From assembly GCA_004835665.1 (NCBI GenBank), contig RBKR01000023.1:496001-560000 (forward strand): a DNA stretch of 64,000 bases, given 5' to 3'. The notes beneath the pieces were generated by a model that worked only from the letters and a program-made list of their open reading frames with translations, did not search any database and was not told the origin of the DNA. This DNA is from Phoma sp. XZ068 (lineage: Eukaryota > Ascomycota > Dothideomycetes > Pleosporales > Didymellaceae). Shown here in pieces: positions 42,687 to 54,063 of the stretch (positions are counted from its first letter, which is position 1; every line of letters starts with the position of its first letter). Position numbers and translations under genes: made by a program.

Positions 42687-43341
42687 TGTGTGTTTAGTGA
42701 ATTAAGAAGAGCGTAGTGGGTGTTCGTATTTGGTTCCAATCCGGTGGTGTAGTCCAACCACTGAGAGATGTACTTATTGTGACTAACACAGTATGATAGT
42801 GGTGTAAAAGGAAACAAGTCAAAAGACAAGTGTGATTGCGGTTTCAACAGGGCAGAACATGACGAAAACTACCGCGCCGGCGCGATCATAATGAAGTCGT
42901 TCCTGACCCAGTTGGCTGGTCAACATGCTGTCATAGATACTTCGCTAATCTGGCGCTAATACTAGCCAACCGCATCCGGCGATCCAGGAATATGATTGGT
43001 GAATCGTAAGTGCATTTGGTCATTGGCCAGCAATGATCAGTATACAAGCAACATGCACAAGAGCTACTGGTCGTTGCTGCAGGTGTAATCTGTTTGTATT
43101 TTGCTCATATGTCCCATATTGTCCAAGTTAGATTGAACGGGACCTTGCCCATCACGATAGCCGCACAGCAAAATAGGCAAAATACATGCGTAAACATCTA
43201 TCGTGCCATCAACTTGGCTGAAGGTTGTATAAAATTGATGACTAGCGAACTTGATAGAGTAACGTCGCAATTGAAGCACATGTGAACCTGAACCACGACA
43301 TCCTTCGTGTGCTCTAAAGATACCGTGCAAAAACAAAATGT
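42687..43341. other. intergenic region between photolyase and tRNA-Leu
   Basis: Contains the photolyase promoter. No gene is seen. ORFs of 63-105 codons near 43064-43381 overlap the tRNA on the same or opposite strand and are not credible. Confidence 0.4.
43329..43338 (-). terminator. Pol III terminator of tRNA-Leu
   Basis: On the minus strand the sequence after the tRNA reads TTTTGTTTTT, an interrupted T run starting 4 bases from the tRNA end. Confidence 0.7.
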
Positions 43342-43436
43342 TGAACAGGACGAGACTCGAACTCGCGCGGAGAAACTCCACTAGCAGGCTTTGTGAAATC
43401 CTGAAGCTAGCACCTTAACCACTCGGTCACCTGTCC
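43342..43436 (-). tRNA. tRNA-Leu(CAG) with a 13-nt intron
   Basis: A complete class II cloverleaf. Acceptor GGACAGG pairs with CCTGTTC (one G-U), with A73. The D-arm holds ACCGAGTGGTTAAGGT. The anticodon stem CTAGC/GCTAG has loop TTCAGGT with anticodon CAG. A 13-nt intron sits one base after the anticodon. The variable arm GGAG-TTT-CTCC is typical of Leu, and the T-arm GCGAG/CTCGT has loop TTCGAGT. The spliced length is 82 nt. Confidence 0.95.
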
Positions 43437-43698
43437 CATTATGCTGCTGATGAGCAGTGGACTTGAACCGACGAACTTTTTACAGTTTAGAGGTAGAAAT
43501 CACATGATAAAATCTTCTGAACCACGAGGTCCTTTGGACTTCAACATAAAGTTAAAAGTAATGTTATTGCATTCATATACTTGATTACTGAGATACAATT
43601 GTCCTTTACTGTGGAGGGTTTGAGGAGAGAAGAGTGGTGGTGTGGGTCTTTTGAATTTCTCATGTGGATCCGCATCCACCTGTATCTACTCCACACCA

Positions 43699-46201
43699 TC
43701 AGTCTTCGTAGTCAAATGCCTTTGCGGCTGTCCCGCCACAAGCCCTTTCGAGCGCGAGGAATGCGAAATGTCCGCCGACTACAGGCCGCGCGAAGAACCA
43801 CGGGCCGGGGAATCCGCCGTCGCCTTCGGTGTTGTAGAGGTCTGTGAAGGGGCGATCGGTAACCGTCTCGTTGAGCCATAGAGCAACGCGATCTAGGATT
43901 TCTGAGCGAGTCTTCTTGGATGCGACAGCCGCAGCTTCGAATTCCCAGTCGGATTTGGTGTACAGGTGGCGGCTGTCAAGGGGAAGTCCATACTTCTGCA
44001 TGACTTCGGCGTACCACTTTGACTGTCCCTTGTAAATGTGAGAGGGGATGAAGTCTTTGGTAATCGGTGTGCGGCCACTTGAGTCTTTTCCAGGTGATAA
44101 TGGTTCTTGGGCGTGCGCATCACCTGCTGCGAATTCTTGTTTATCTGAAGGATCATCGGAGGTGGAATTTGTGATCGAGGGATGGAAGCACAACACCGCG
44201 TCCGCATACAGCGAATACAGCGTTGTCCAACTCCCGTACCAATCGTACGCTAGCTTCGCATGGCCGCCGTCGCGTGAAATGCCATATTCTTGCCACTTCT
44301 CAATGTAGGTCTCGGAGATATTACGGTAATGTTTTGCGTCGCCGGAGCGGTCCATCAAGTCTGCGATCTCGCTGAAGGCTTTGATGCCGATGATGCCCTT
44401 GAGGGCTAGGTTGGTTTGGAGCGGGAGCCAGCCAGCAAAGTCGTCGGTGCAGACTGTTCTCGTTAGTAATCGGAGTAGCTCGTGAATAGCAGGGTGGCTT
44501 ACGCTGGTTGTGAGGCTCAAGTGCATCTTCGACTAGATAGCCTGTCCATTGTTTCCAGAGGTCGTAGCTGCCCTCTAGCCATTTCTTGGCTTGTTTGACG
44601 CCTTTAGCATGGCCACCCCAGGTGTCGTCGATGTAGGCGATGCCGTTATGTTCACCAACATTTGTTAGTGCGAAAGGCTTATCGTTCGCGTCTACTGTAT
44701 CGACAACATCGCCGACAGTCGACCATATGGACTGAGCGTCTGCATCAGAGTCGTAGCTCATAGAGTTGACGAGAGCCAGACCCATGATGAGCATGTCTCC
44801 ACACTCTTCAACGGGCATGTACTCGTCCCGACCATCCGCGTGTCCAGTCAAATTAGGGAAGTGCGCACCAAGATCGTGCATCGAGTACTTGTTAGGGTAC
44901 TGGCCGCTTAGCTGATGCTCCAGGAGTGGTTCGAGGAGGTACGCAAGCCATCTTGGGTTGGTGTAGAGGAAGAATGGAAAGGCGGGGAAGATAACGTCGA
45001 CGGTCTGACTGTTTCCGTTGGATGAGATCTCCTTCAAGAAAAGCAACGGACTTTCAGGTGTTCCGGAGAAACTTGTGGCACCCATGGCTTGTCGAGCAGA
45101 GAGTGCAACAATGTCAACGTAATTTGTGGAGCCAGACTGGTAGGCATCGATGCGTAGCTGTTCGGAGTAGTTGCTCGCTAGACTATTGGCATTGGCAAAA
45201 TCTCCGTAGTGGAAGTTGATGAGCTTCTTGTCCTCAGGGAACCATGATGACCATAGGGGTTTCATGAAGGTAAGTCCACGCGATGAAGCGAACTGCGTGA
45301 CAGGATCCTGGATGTGCGTGATTGTGAAGAGAACGCTTTCACCAGCTGACTTTGACGAGTGCGAAGCCGCATGCTTCAGCTTGAAGCTCTTTGAGAAAGC
45401 GAAAACAGGCTCCTCGTCCATTATACTTCGAAAATGGTTATCGATCTGATCCTGCAGCGTCCCAGTCCTCGCGAACCGCTGTCTCAGCAGCGCCGAAGTT
45501 CCTGATTCATGCCTCACGTCGCTCGGCCCAGTGAAGTGCAGCTGACCCCACTCGGCCTGATCATGTTCCTCAGTGAATATCTGCTCGACCTGGCGCTTGA
45601 CGCTCCAAGTCTTCAATCCTTTGGCGGAGCCAGCGGCCGCCTGCTCGGTCAGACCCCATTCTATGACGCTGTCCCGCTTGCCGCTAACCCATTGTCCATT
45701 CACATCAACGTATATGTTTACGTCAAAGTTTCCGTGTACATGGATGCTGAGATACGCGGCAGGTATCGATTGTCTTAGTGTAGACGTTGGCGTGATGGGC
45801 GAGAGGAAGCTCAGAGTGATCTCGAGGTCGCTCGCGCTGGCAAGCTTCGGCGGCGCAGGAATTGAGTACGTCAGGTTTGTAGTACTGGCATCGTACTTGG
45901 CTCCCTTGTACTTGGGGAATGCGATGGTGTAGTGCTCGCTGCTCTGCTCGAGCGAGTCGTGCGGCCGGCCGAGCAGGGGGTACACATTGTTCGTGTCTGG
46001 AACAGACGCAAGCACTCCAAATCCAATTTCATCGCCCGTCCAGAACATGGGCCATTTGCTCCAGGGCTCTTCACGCGCGTTTTGCAGCCATGTGCTGAGG
46101 TATGGGTTCCTGACGATCAACGGCAGGATGGGCGGCGTGAGGGATGAAGCTTCCGCGAGGCTTGCCAGAAGCGCCGCGGCTATAACATTGAAGGTTCGCA
46201 T
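43699..46201 (-). CDS. gtaA: secreted fungal glutaminase A
   Basis: Exons 46201-44503 and 44453-43699 with a 49-bp intron encode 817 aa. GtaA-type glutaminases hydrolyse L-glutamine to glutamate and ammonia outside the cell or at the wall. The N-terminus (MRTFNVIAAALLASLAEASS) is a signal peptide. Family landmarks are PLIVRNPYLSTWLQ, WPMFWTGDEIGFGVL, FPFFLYTNPRWLAYLLEPLL, HDLGAHFPNLTGH, MPVEECGDMLIMGLAL and LEPHNQLCTDDFAGWLPLQTNLALKGI, the last spanning the intron. Several N-x-S/T glycosylation sites are present. The C-terminal domain (WYGSWTTLYSLYADAVL) completes the family length. The start is the second in-frame Met, where the signal peptide begins. Confidence 0.93.
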
Positions 46202-46657
46202 TGCGTTACAACACTTTCGAACCAGCGATAAAGTACAGTAAAACAACAGATCAAGGCAATGTATTTGGTGTAAACAGTCTATGTTCGGGACGAAGCAGAG
46301 CTGGAGCTCGGAAGCTCTGGGGTAGCTTTCATGCGGGGACTGTGGGGCATCCGCGTCATGGGATCGGCCCCTTGCGTTTCGGCTTGAATGCTTTGGGCAC
46401 CTGCATGTCAGCGCAGTAGACGTGAACGACGCGGTTGCTGTGGAGTATCATTTTGCATTGAAATCCAACGTGTATACGTTCACGCATCAGTACAGTGTGA
46501 TTTATACAAACATGCTATTGAATATTGTGCATTGCTTCGTCCCATCATCCAAAGCGCGTCTTGCTTTATCCGGGTATATCTAACATCCAACTTTTGAAGT
46601 ATGCCATACCAAACGCCATCGCTATGCAACCGAACCAATCTCACGCCAACTTGCTCT
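46202..46657. other. intergenic region, glutaminase promoter
   Basis: A 456-bp stretch upstream of gtaA that also holds the UTP15 3' UTR. No gene is seen. Confidence 0.4.
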
Positions 46658-48342
46658 TCACGCTTCAGCAGCGGCCTCACCTCCTGCGCTCGCAGTGAGC
46701 ATATCAACCATGCCCTGTACGCTCCACGCTATTTGACTCGCCTCAACGGTAACCCTGACTCTCGCCATCAGGTGATCGACAAGGCTATCGATTTCCTCAC
46801 TTCGACCTAGTTGGTCGGCGTATAGGTCTAAGACTACCAAGGCAACGTCGGTAGTCAGACGGGTGATGCGGTAGTCGGAGATGTTCTTGATGAGCCAGCG
46901 GAGGACGGGTTGGAGCGTGATTTCGTCGCGGTTGGCCAGGGCGCTGCGTAGGGCGCTGCGGTGGCGGAGGGCAGTCAAGAGAGAGAGGGATTGGGTGCGT
47001 GCATTTTTGTCCTTTGATTGTGTTAGTGTGTTGGTCTTGCTCAAGTATTATGGAGACTTACCTTTGATTCGAGAACCATGTCGAGGGCCTTAGCATATTG
47101 AGCCGCCCGTAAAGCGTGCGCCCACGGTGCACCAGTTGTCACCTTTCCACGTGCATTTCCTTCGATGACAATGTCTGCACTCTCACCCGTAAAGTCTTTA
47201 CCGCGGACACGCTTCTCCCATCCTTTGCCACGCTTGCGCTTTTGGGCACGGTCGTACTCGTCGATCTTGCCTTCCATGAGGGCTTTCATTTCCTTCTCGC
47301 GCTCGCGGGCAAGCGCCTTCTGCTCGCCGCTGAGATGCGTCCGGATGGACAGAACACCGGAGGAGAGACCGACAGCAATGTGCTTGTCTTCCTTTTGACT
47401 CGGGACGACGGAGAGGGAGAGGATGGGCGAGGGGTACTTCAATCCACCTACGACATTCCAGCCAGAAGTCTCAAAGACCTTGACGTGGCCATCAAGAGAG
47501 CCAGAGAGCAGACGCGTGCCGTTGTTTGCGAGGGAGAGAGCGGTGACGGTCTTCTGGTGGTTGCGTAGCATGTGAATTGGTTTTCCGGCAACGATGTCCA
47601 AGACGGAGATTGCGTTGTCGCTGGTGGCGAGGACGGCAGTACCAGAGGGCATGGGGAGAACGGTCTCGATGGGGTGCTGGTGCTTGAAGACCATGACTGC
47701 TTTGCCGCCAGCGCGCGAGTCCCAGAGACGTACGGTCTGATCGTAGGAGCCAGAGACGAGGAGGCCACTCTGCGCGGGCATGAATGTTCCTGTACGTACA
47801 TAGTCCTGGTGGCCTTCAAAGGTGGTGACGCTCGTGTCGCTGGGCAGATCCCACAGTCGCACTGTGCGATCGTCGGAGCAACTCATAAGCCCCGTAAGGT
47901 CGGACGGGTTCCATTCGGTCGTCCACACGGGCTGCTTGTGCTCCTTCCAGGTCTTCAGAATGGCTCTGCTCTTCACATCGAACGCCTGGATGGACCCGCT
48001 GTCTCCTCCCGCAAGCAATATGCGGCCATCTCGTCGCAGGTTTCCGGAGCGCGCAATGTCGTCGACGCCAAAGCGCGAGATGGTCTTGACGACCTTTCGG
48101 GTTTTGGCGGAGAAGATCTGCACACGTGACCCAGTGGTGACTGCGAACAGATCCTGCGGCGCAGTGAGGGAGTGCGAGGGCGGCGGAGGCGGGATCGAGA
48201 CGTGCGTGACGGGCGACGAGTGCTGCGACGGGTCCAGGCGAAGCTCAGAGGTGAACGAGTTCCAGTATTGCTGCTCGGACGTGACTGTCGAGGGGCCCTT
48301 GGGCAGCTTCACGGGCTGCAACAGCTGTACTTCGGCGGCCAT
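46658..48342 (-). CDS. UTP15: U3 snoRNP/t-UTP component Utp15
   Basis: Exons 48342-47062 and 47011-46658 with a 50-bp intron encode 544 aa. Utp15 is a nucleolar subunit of the small-subunit processome, linking rDNA transcription to 18S rRNA processing. The N-terminal WD40 domain (residues about 45-340) has clear repeats: ILLAGGDSGSIQAFDVKSR, LMSCSDDRTVRLWDLPSD, LLVSGSYDQTVRLWDSRAG and RLLSGSLDGHVKVFETSGW. After a basic linker (KRKRGKGWEKRVRGKDF) the C-terminal helical domain (ALRAAQYAKALDMVLESK, LTALRHRSALRSALANRDE, LQPVLRWLIKNISDYRIT) matches the Utp15 C-terminus. The final tail is Ala/Glu-rich. Confidence 0.95.
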
Positions 48343-48507
48343 GGTGGGGAATTACGTGCGCAGTGTATGCGATCGGTGCGTGTGCAGCTTTGCTCTGCGC
48401 AGGCCGCGAACCTCGATAACTTTTCCAACATTTTGGTGGAGCGCCGCGCTAGCCGAGGTAGGTGTGGCGCTTTTTTTTGCGCCGACGAACTCCACCGGCG
48501 AGCCACT

Positions 48508-48822
48508 CTACTTGACGACATCCTCAGTGTTGACATGGTCACTGTCCTTGATCAAGCTTTTTGCACGAATGTAATATTGACCACTGCCATATGCGGCCGC
48601 CATGAACTTGGCTGTGTCCTCACGTGGGGTCGTTGCCAAATTTAGGTCTAGTGTTTGCCTGATCGCCTGGGGCGCAACGTCAGTTGATGAAGAGGGCGCC
48701 AGCCGCAACAAACCTCTCGTCAACGTCAAAACGGCAGCCTCAACCTGCCATGACACACCCTCCCTCGCATGGTCTCTCACTTGATCCAGACCGACCAAGT
48801 TTGATGAATCAGACTGCGCCAA
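48508..48822 (-). CDS. possible small conserved-type protein, start unresolved
   Basis: An open frame of about 104 codons ends at 48508. Its sequence looks protein-like and non-repetitive (VGLDQVRDHAREGVSWQVEA, LTLTRGLLRLAP, LDLNLATTPREDTAKFM, YGSGQYYIRAKSLI). The frame has no ATG at its 5' end: the open part starts with TTG at 48822 and meets a stop further up. A real gene would need an upstream exon, which would lie close to or overlap the divergent homeobox gene start at 48878. The family is not recognised. Chance or a gene remnant remains possible. Confidence 0.4.
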   Translation of the reverse strand: MAQSDSSNLVGLDQVRDHAREGVSWQVEAAVLTLTRGLLRLAPSSSTDVAPQAIRQTLDLNLATTPREDTAKFMAAAYGSGQYYIRAKSLIKDSDHVNTEDVVK

Positions 48823-48877
48823 CAGTGAGCCATTGGCGTGATCCTGCCCTGGGGCGCTAGGCTATTACCATCTCAAC

Positions 48878-51634
48878 ATGGCCGATATGTGCGACAACAT
48901 GGACGAGTTCTTTGACTTTGCACAGCTCGAAAGAGACAGTGCTTCATACGGTGGACTTTTCAGTGCCGAACATGACGAAGCCCTAGCTGGAAGAGACGTG
49001 CTGACCATGGATTGGCAACCAACACTCCCTGAGGCTGCTGAAACACCTTCGCTAGGTACCAATCTTCTGTACAATCAAGGCACATTGGGTGCTGTTCCAG
49101 GATGGTCGGCGGGCCCAACTATCCAACAGTGGTCTCTGGCTGAGATGCTGGATCAGCCACTGTGCTTGACAGACTCGAATACAGTGCTTCCTAACTGGCC
49201 CCACAGCCATGTGCTTGCGACAGCCGGGTCTCATCAGCACCACGCACCTTCATCGTCAATCCAGACACATGACTCTACCCGTCTTACTGGTGGAGACCTG
49301 CACAACACGTCTGCACTTGATGTGGGCTTCACGCACAGCAACGTCCTATCACCGCGTGAATCCACAAGCAACGACTCTGCTGATACGTCCATTTCACAGA
49401 GGTCAACTCACACCAACAATACATCCCGTCTCACCGGTCGGGCACCTCTACCTAATCGACAAGCTTCGTCCGCTAGCTGGAAACCCGCATCAGCTAAGCG
49501 CAAAGGACCGCAAAGTCGGATCCCTCTTGAAGCCAGGCAGATCCTCGAAGATGAATTCGCCACCAACCCGTACCCATGCAATTGGGAGTACGACATCATC
49601 GCTCATCAGGCCAATCTCGATGTGAAGAAGGTTCGCAACTGGTTCAATAATACTAGAGCAAGGAAGAAGAGCGAAGGTACGTTTGATGGATTTTGCCTGC
49701 AGTGCATGCTCACACATATAGGTGTTGATAACGCCAACCGCGAAACCCCCGACGAAAGTACTCACACACTCAACCCCAAGCTTTCAAGGGACAGCCTAGA
49801 TGCTATTGATCAACAAGCAGACAGAACAGCCGACCCGCCTCAGCCGCCACTAGCTCTCTATCTAGCACAGTCCTATCAAGAGGAGGGCCTGGAACTTACC
49901 GACATACAGGCTGCCATGGACAGTGACTCTTTCAGTGCAAGCGGCTATTCTGACAGGGGAACGTGGTCGGCTTCAAGAAGAGGCTCCGCCGTCGACTCCA
50001 TTGTGTCGTCTGAAGGGACGGCACCGACAACTTACACTGTCTCATCAAATGGCAGTCTTAGCAATGTGTCATCTTTCGGCCGTGAACGAAGGCGTGGGCG
50101 AAGACGAATGGCTTGGAAAGAATCAACCCACAAGCGGTCTATCAATGGAGTCAACAGCGCTGGTCAGCCTCAACAAGACCTGCCTTTTTTCTGCACCTTC
50201 TGTCCACGAGCGTTCAAAACGAAGTATGAATGGATCCGCCACGAAGACTCGGTACACGCCCTTCGAACAACCTGGATATGCTGCGACACGAGAAATACAC
50301 CTCTGCAGTCTTGCCCATTCTGCGGTCAAACGGATCCTGATGATGCCCACATGGCGACACATAAGTATCAGCAATGCCAATCCAAGCCCGAGGCGCAAAG
50401 AACGTTCTACCGCCGCGACCACTTCGTACAGCACCTACACCACGTCCACTTCGCCAACGCCAAACATCCATCTGTGCGTGTAGGGTGTCAAGCGCGCCTG
50501 TTGGCAGCAGAAGGACATAACTTTGGCTGCAAAGACCTTTCCCTGAAGTGGCGCAGGTTTGGAGCGCCCATGAAAAAGGACGACCCTATGCTCCACTGCG
50601 GTTTCTGTGGAAAGAAATCCAAAGACTGGCCAGAACGTTGCGAACACGTTGCTGAGCACATGGTCGCTCGTGAGCTCAACAGATCTGTATGGTGGCCGGA
50701 ACGAAGGGAGAATCATCTCGAGAACCTTTACTCCACCACGCCTTTTGAGTCATTCCGTTGCCGCTATTGCCTAAAGATTTTTACAGACGTACAGGCTATG
50801 AATGCACACTCCCACTGTCGCGTATGGAGCTGTCGATTCCTACAGAGCTTCGATGATGTGGCTGCCGAGAATGCTGGTCCACCGCTTTGTCAGGATTTCC
50901 CATCCGCCAAAGCTCACCACTGCCATCTCTGTGGAGCAGGCTATCGCGCTGTCCATGTCGAACACGCTCAGAACTACCACAGATACCGGTCTTGTAATCA
51001 GGAGTTCTACGAATCAGAAGAGGCTTTCCTTCAGCACCTGCACAATTTCCACGGCGCGTCTCAGCCCGCGTTGTTGCGAGGCAATCCTGTCATAGAGCAG
51101 ACCTTCATGCGAAACAAGGGAGCTTCATTCGAACCTGTCGAATTCAACGAGATCACGCAGCCGTGCCACCTGGAACTTACAGCAACTCCACTAACGCCCT
51201 TCACTATCGAGCAGCCAATCTTCAGCTCGTCTAGCAGTGAAAGGAAGGACCCAAAACAGCCCAAGAAGCACTCCCCTGTTCGGAAGCAGGCTATCTGCAC
51301 GACTACGCAGCAACCTGCAGAAACAACGAAGCCCACGAGGCAGCGGTCCGATACAGCGACAACCAAGTCAGACTCGCACGAACCTCGATTTCTTCGCCTC
51401 AGTACTTACGTGCCGTTCGTCTCATCGCGCATCTTCTACTCGCGAACTTCCAGGTCCTCTAACCTACCGAGGGATAGCCAAGCTGTACTTGAAGAGATGC
51501 CAAAGCCGCACCTTACATCTTTGGTTATGAGCGCTGGCCTCATCAGCATGGCCGTAGCACGTTGGACCATTCGTCCAGAAAAACAACTCAAAGATGGCAT
51601 GATTGAGCTTGTACTTGAAGAAGGTCCTGAGTAA
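48878..51634 (+). CDS. TALE homeobox and C2H2 zinc-finger transcription factor
   Basis: The ORF is 918 codons, or 903 aa if a 45-nt in-frame intron (49677-49721, GTACGT donor, ATAG acceptor) is removed. Residues about 207-264 are a TALE-class homeodomain with the three-residue loop extension (ATNPYPCNWEYDIIAHQ) and recognition helix VKKVRNWFNNTRARKK. The middle has C2H2-type fingers: FFCTFCPRAFKTKYEWIRHEDSVH, CPFCGQ with later His, LHCGFCGKKSKDW with HVAEH, FRCRYCLKIFTDVQAMNAH, and HHCHLCGAGYR with HAQNYH. The acidic N-terminus may activate. Homeobox plus degenerate C2H2 arrays is a known fungal architecture. Targets are unknown. A short hydrophobic segment (SLVMSAGLISMAVARW) lies near the C-terminus. 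Confidence 0.9.
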   Translation: MADMCDNMDEFFDFAQLERDSASYGGLFSAEHDEALAGRDVLTMDWQPTLPEAAETPSLGTNLLYNQGTLGAVPGWSAGPTIQQWSLAEMLDQPLCLTDSNTVLPNWPHSHVLATAGSHQHHAPSSSIQTHDSTRLTGGDLHNTSALDVGFTHSNVLSPRESTSNDSADTSISQRSTHTNNTSRLTGRAPLPNRQASSASWKPASAKRKGPQSRIPLEARQILEDEFATNPYPCNWEYDIIAHQANLDVKKVRNWFNNTRARKKSEGTFDGFCLQCMLTHIGVDNANRETPDESTHTLNPKLSRDSLDAIDQQADRTADPPQPPLALYLAQSYQEEGLELTDIQAAMDSDSFSASGYSDRGTWSASRRGSAVDSIVSSEGTAPTTYTVSSNGSLSNVSSFGRERRRGRRRMAWKESTHKRSINGVNSAGQPQQDLPFFCTFCPRAFKTKYEWIRHEDSVHALRTTWICCDTRNTPLQSCPFCGQTDPDDAHMATHKYQQCQSKPEAQRTFYRRDHFVQHLHHVHFANAKHPSVRVGCQARLLAAEGHNFGCKDLSLKWRRFGAPMKKDDPMLHCGFCGKKSKDWPERCEHVAEHMVARELNRSVWWPERRENHLENLYSTTPFESFRCRYCLKIFTDVQAMNAHSHCRVWSCRFLQSFDDVAAENAGPPLCQDFPSAKAHHCHLCGAGYRAVHVEHAQNYHRYRSCNQEFYESEEAFLQHLHNFHGASQPALLRGNPVIEQTFMRNKGASFEPVEFNEITQPCHLELTATPLTPFTIEQPIFSSSSSERKDPKQPKKHSPVRKQAICTTTQQPAETTKPTRQRSDTATTKSDSHEPRFLRLSTYVPFVSSRIFYSRTSRSSNLPRDSQAVLEEMPKPHLTSLVMSAGLISMAVARWTIRPEKQLKDGMIELVLEEGPE

Positions 51635-52199
51635 AACAGCTTTGTCTGATCACAGCATCGCTACTGGAGCGACAAGGAGTTCATAGTGCGCATCAAGTCC
51701 AGATCAAAGAATGTCTGTTCAAAAGGAACCTGACGTATCCAAGCCCAGATCTCTTTGCTTGACTATCGATCTTGCAGATCTCTGGCGCCAATGTTGGCTC
51801 GGCGCTTCTTCACGTCCACTTCGGCTTTTCGGTCCATGACACGACCCCCTGCACAACAAGCTCAACGGTCAATCTAAGTCTACGACGCTTCCAAGGCGCG
51901 CAAACCACAACGGGCATGCGCGGTGTCGTTCATAGTGTTCGCCAAGTGCCCCATATCTACAGCTGCCTAATTGGGTTTCGCCGTTCAGCTTGGCGAGGTG
52001 ACGAACATGCAGCTTCCCCTCAACTCTAGGAACTTGAGAGAAGGTATCGCCATGGGAGGAAAGAGTTGCATCATACATTACTTGGCTTCATGATAACGGC
52101 CTAAGGGGAAGGTATAGAGATATAAGAGTGATTTCTTCATAGCATTGGCGCATGAGTATTTGCCTTCCTTCACCTTAAGTTGAAGAATAGAAAAGCACC
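51635..52199. other. intergenic region, carboxypeptidase promoter
   Basis: Short ORFs only. A TATA-like sequence (GAGATATAAGAG, near 52117-52128) lies about 75 bp before the carboxypeptidase ATG. Confidence 0.45.
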
Positions 52200-53609
52200 A
52201 TGAAATTCATCAACCTTGCTTTACTAGCTCCCCTAGTAGCAGGTTCACGGTTCGAAGCTGGTCGCCCATTGGTCCCTCGCAACGCAGGTGTTAGCTATGA
52301 CGGGTATCACATCTACAGTATCACTCCTTCGTCGGCAAATGAAGCTCGCGAATTGTCAAACCGCTTCTCCCGCTACCACACTCATCCCATCCGAGACACC
52401 TTGTCTGTAGCCATTCCACCTGACGAAGTTGCCTCTTTCGAAAATCTTGGACTAAACACGCGCCTTGTTAATTCCGACTTGGGCGCTCACATTCGTTCCA
52501 TTGACAGCAAGACCACGTCATACAAGCGAGCACTACATAAGCGTGGCGAGCTTCCCGATCTCTCTTGGTTTGACACGTACCATCCGTACGCCGACCATCT
52601 GGACTATTGGGATGACTTGGTCGACGCGTTCCCAAAGAACTCGAAGAAGTTCCCACTAGGACAGAGCTTTGAGAACAGGACAATCTACGCATTCCATCTC
52701 TTTGGGGATAAGGGGAAAGGTGGCTATGGACCGAAGACGAAGGATACACCACAGAAGCCCATCATTCTCTGGCACGCGACTGTGCATGCTCGCGAGGTAA
52801 GTCACACTTTGTTGACTCTTGATCCTTCAGATCCACTGATTTTGTAAAAGTGGATTTCGACTATGGTAATCGAGTACCTCGCGCACCAACTCATCTCCAA
52901 TTACAAATCCGGAGACGCCAATGTAACCGCTATTCTGGACCACTATGACTTTTACCTCGTGCCGTTCCACAACCCTGACGGTTTCGTCTATACTCAAACC
53001 AACGACCGTCTCTGGCGCAAAAATCGTCAGCCTCGTCCCTCGATTAATACGACATGCCTTGGCACCGATGGCAACCGCAATTGGAAGTTTGAGTGGGATG
53101 CTGAGCCACCTGAGGGCGGCTCGACACCCGACCCATGCGGCCAGACGTACCGCGGTGAAGCACCCGGTGATACGCCCGAGAACGCAGCACTTGACGCGCT
53201 GTCCGCGAAGTTGTCAAAGCAGGGCGAAGGAATCAGGTCATTCATCGATTTTCACAGTTACTCACAGCTTGTCCTCACGCCCTGGGGGTACTCATGCGAT
53301 CCGCTCCCCGAGACAATCGATCGAATGGTGTACGTTGCGAACGGAACGGCTCGAGCCATCGAGGCGGCGAGCGAGCGGAATAGCACGTATCAGGCGGGTC
53401 CCGGGTGCAAGATCCTGTATTTCTCGACCGGAAACTCGAGAGATCACCATCATGCTGCCCACGGAGCTAATCACTCCTGGACGCTTGAACTGAGCCCTGC
53501 GGATCAGGCGGGTGGTGGTTTTGTGCTTGATCCGAAGGAGATCTGGCCAGTGGTTAAGGAGCAGTGGGCTGGGCAGTTGTGGACGTTGAATGAGGTCTGG
53601 AATGGTTGA
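52200..53609 (+). CDS. secreted M14 metallocarboxypeptidase (A-type) with propeptide
   Basis: Exons 52200-52796 and 52851-53609 with a 54-bp intron encode 451 aa. It has a signal peptide (MKFINLALLAPLVAGS), then a propeptide (YDGYHIYSITPSSANEA region), then the peptidase domain from about residue 118 (LSWFDTYHPYADHLDYWDDL). Zinc ligands are H196 and E199 in the HARE motif split from WIST by the intron, plus the His in FIDFHSYSQLVLTPWG. The substrate-binding Asn-Arg is in GNRNWKFEW and the catalytic Glu is in SWTLELSP. It removes C-terminal residues from peptides outside the cell. Length and order are typical of fungal carboxypeptidase A precursors. Confidence 0.95.
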
Positions 53610-54063
53610 GTTGGTGTAAATCCAAAGAGCGTGTTGTAGACCGCATCACAATATCATCCTCTTTGTTAGATGTCCACCCCGCATTCACTGTTAATCACAA
53701 CTATATGGGTGAGATCGCATTATATCCACATGCACAGGTAGTGACAAAAGGGTTTCCGGGATCAAGATATTCTCGGATGCATGGAAGGTGGCTTCCAACT
53801 TATAGTCACAAGTCAGACGTAAGCGTCACGCTTGATTCATTTTCGTCAATATGCAATGCTAGAGGTTGATGGAGAAACGCAATTATCAAATTGTTGTCTG
53901 CATTGCTGTGGGGCGAGGCCTGTCGAACCAGCGATGCAATTTACAAAGCAACAGCGCTTTTGCCAAGACGCTAGCTCCAAACAGACAAGCGGACGCCGAG
54001 CTCGACCTCACGTCTGGCGAAGCTCGATGCAGGCCTAAGGAACCCCACATCTACACCGCGACA
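53610..54063. other. intergenic region before NDUFS5
   Basis: Carboxypeptidase 3' UTR and NDUFS5 promoter. The short ORFs present have no support. Confidence 0.4.

Noticed and set aside
43451..43545. tRNA-like sequence on the minus strand next to tRNA-Leu (GGACCTCGTGG, then GGTTCAAGTCC)
   Set aside because: It has D- and T-loop-like words, but the T-stem makes only about two pairs and no acceptor stem closes. At most it is a decayed tRNA fragment.
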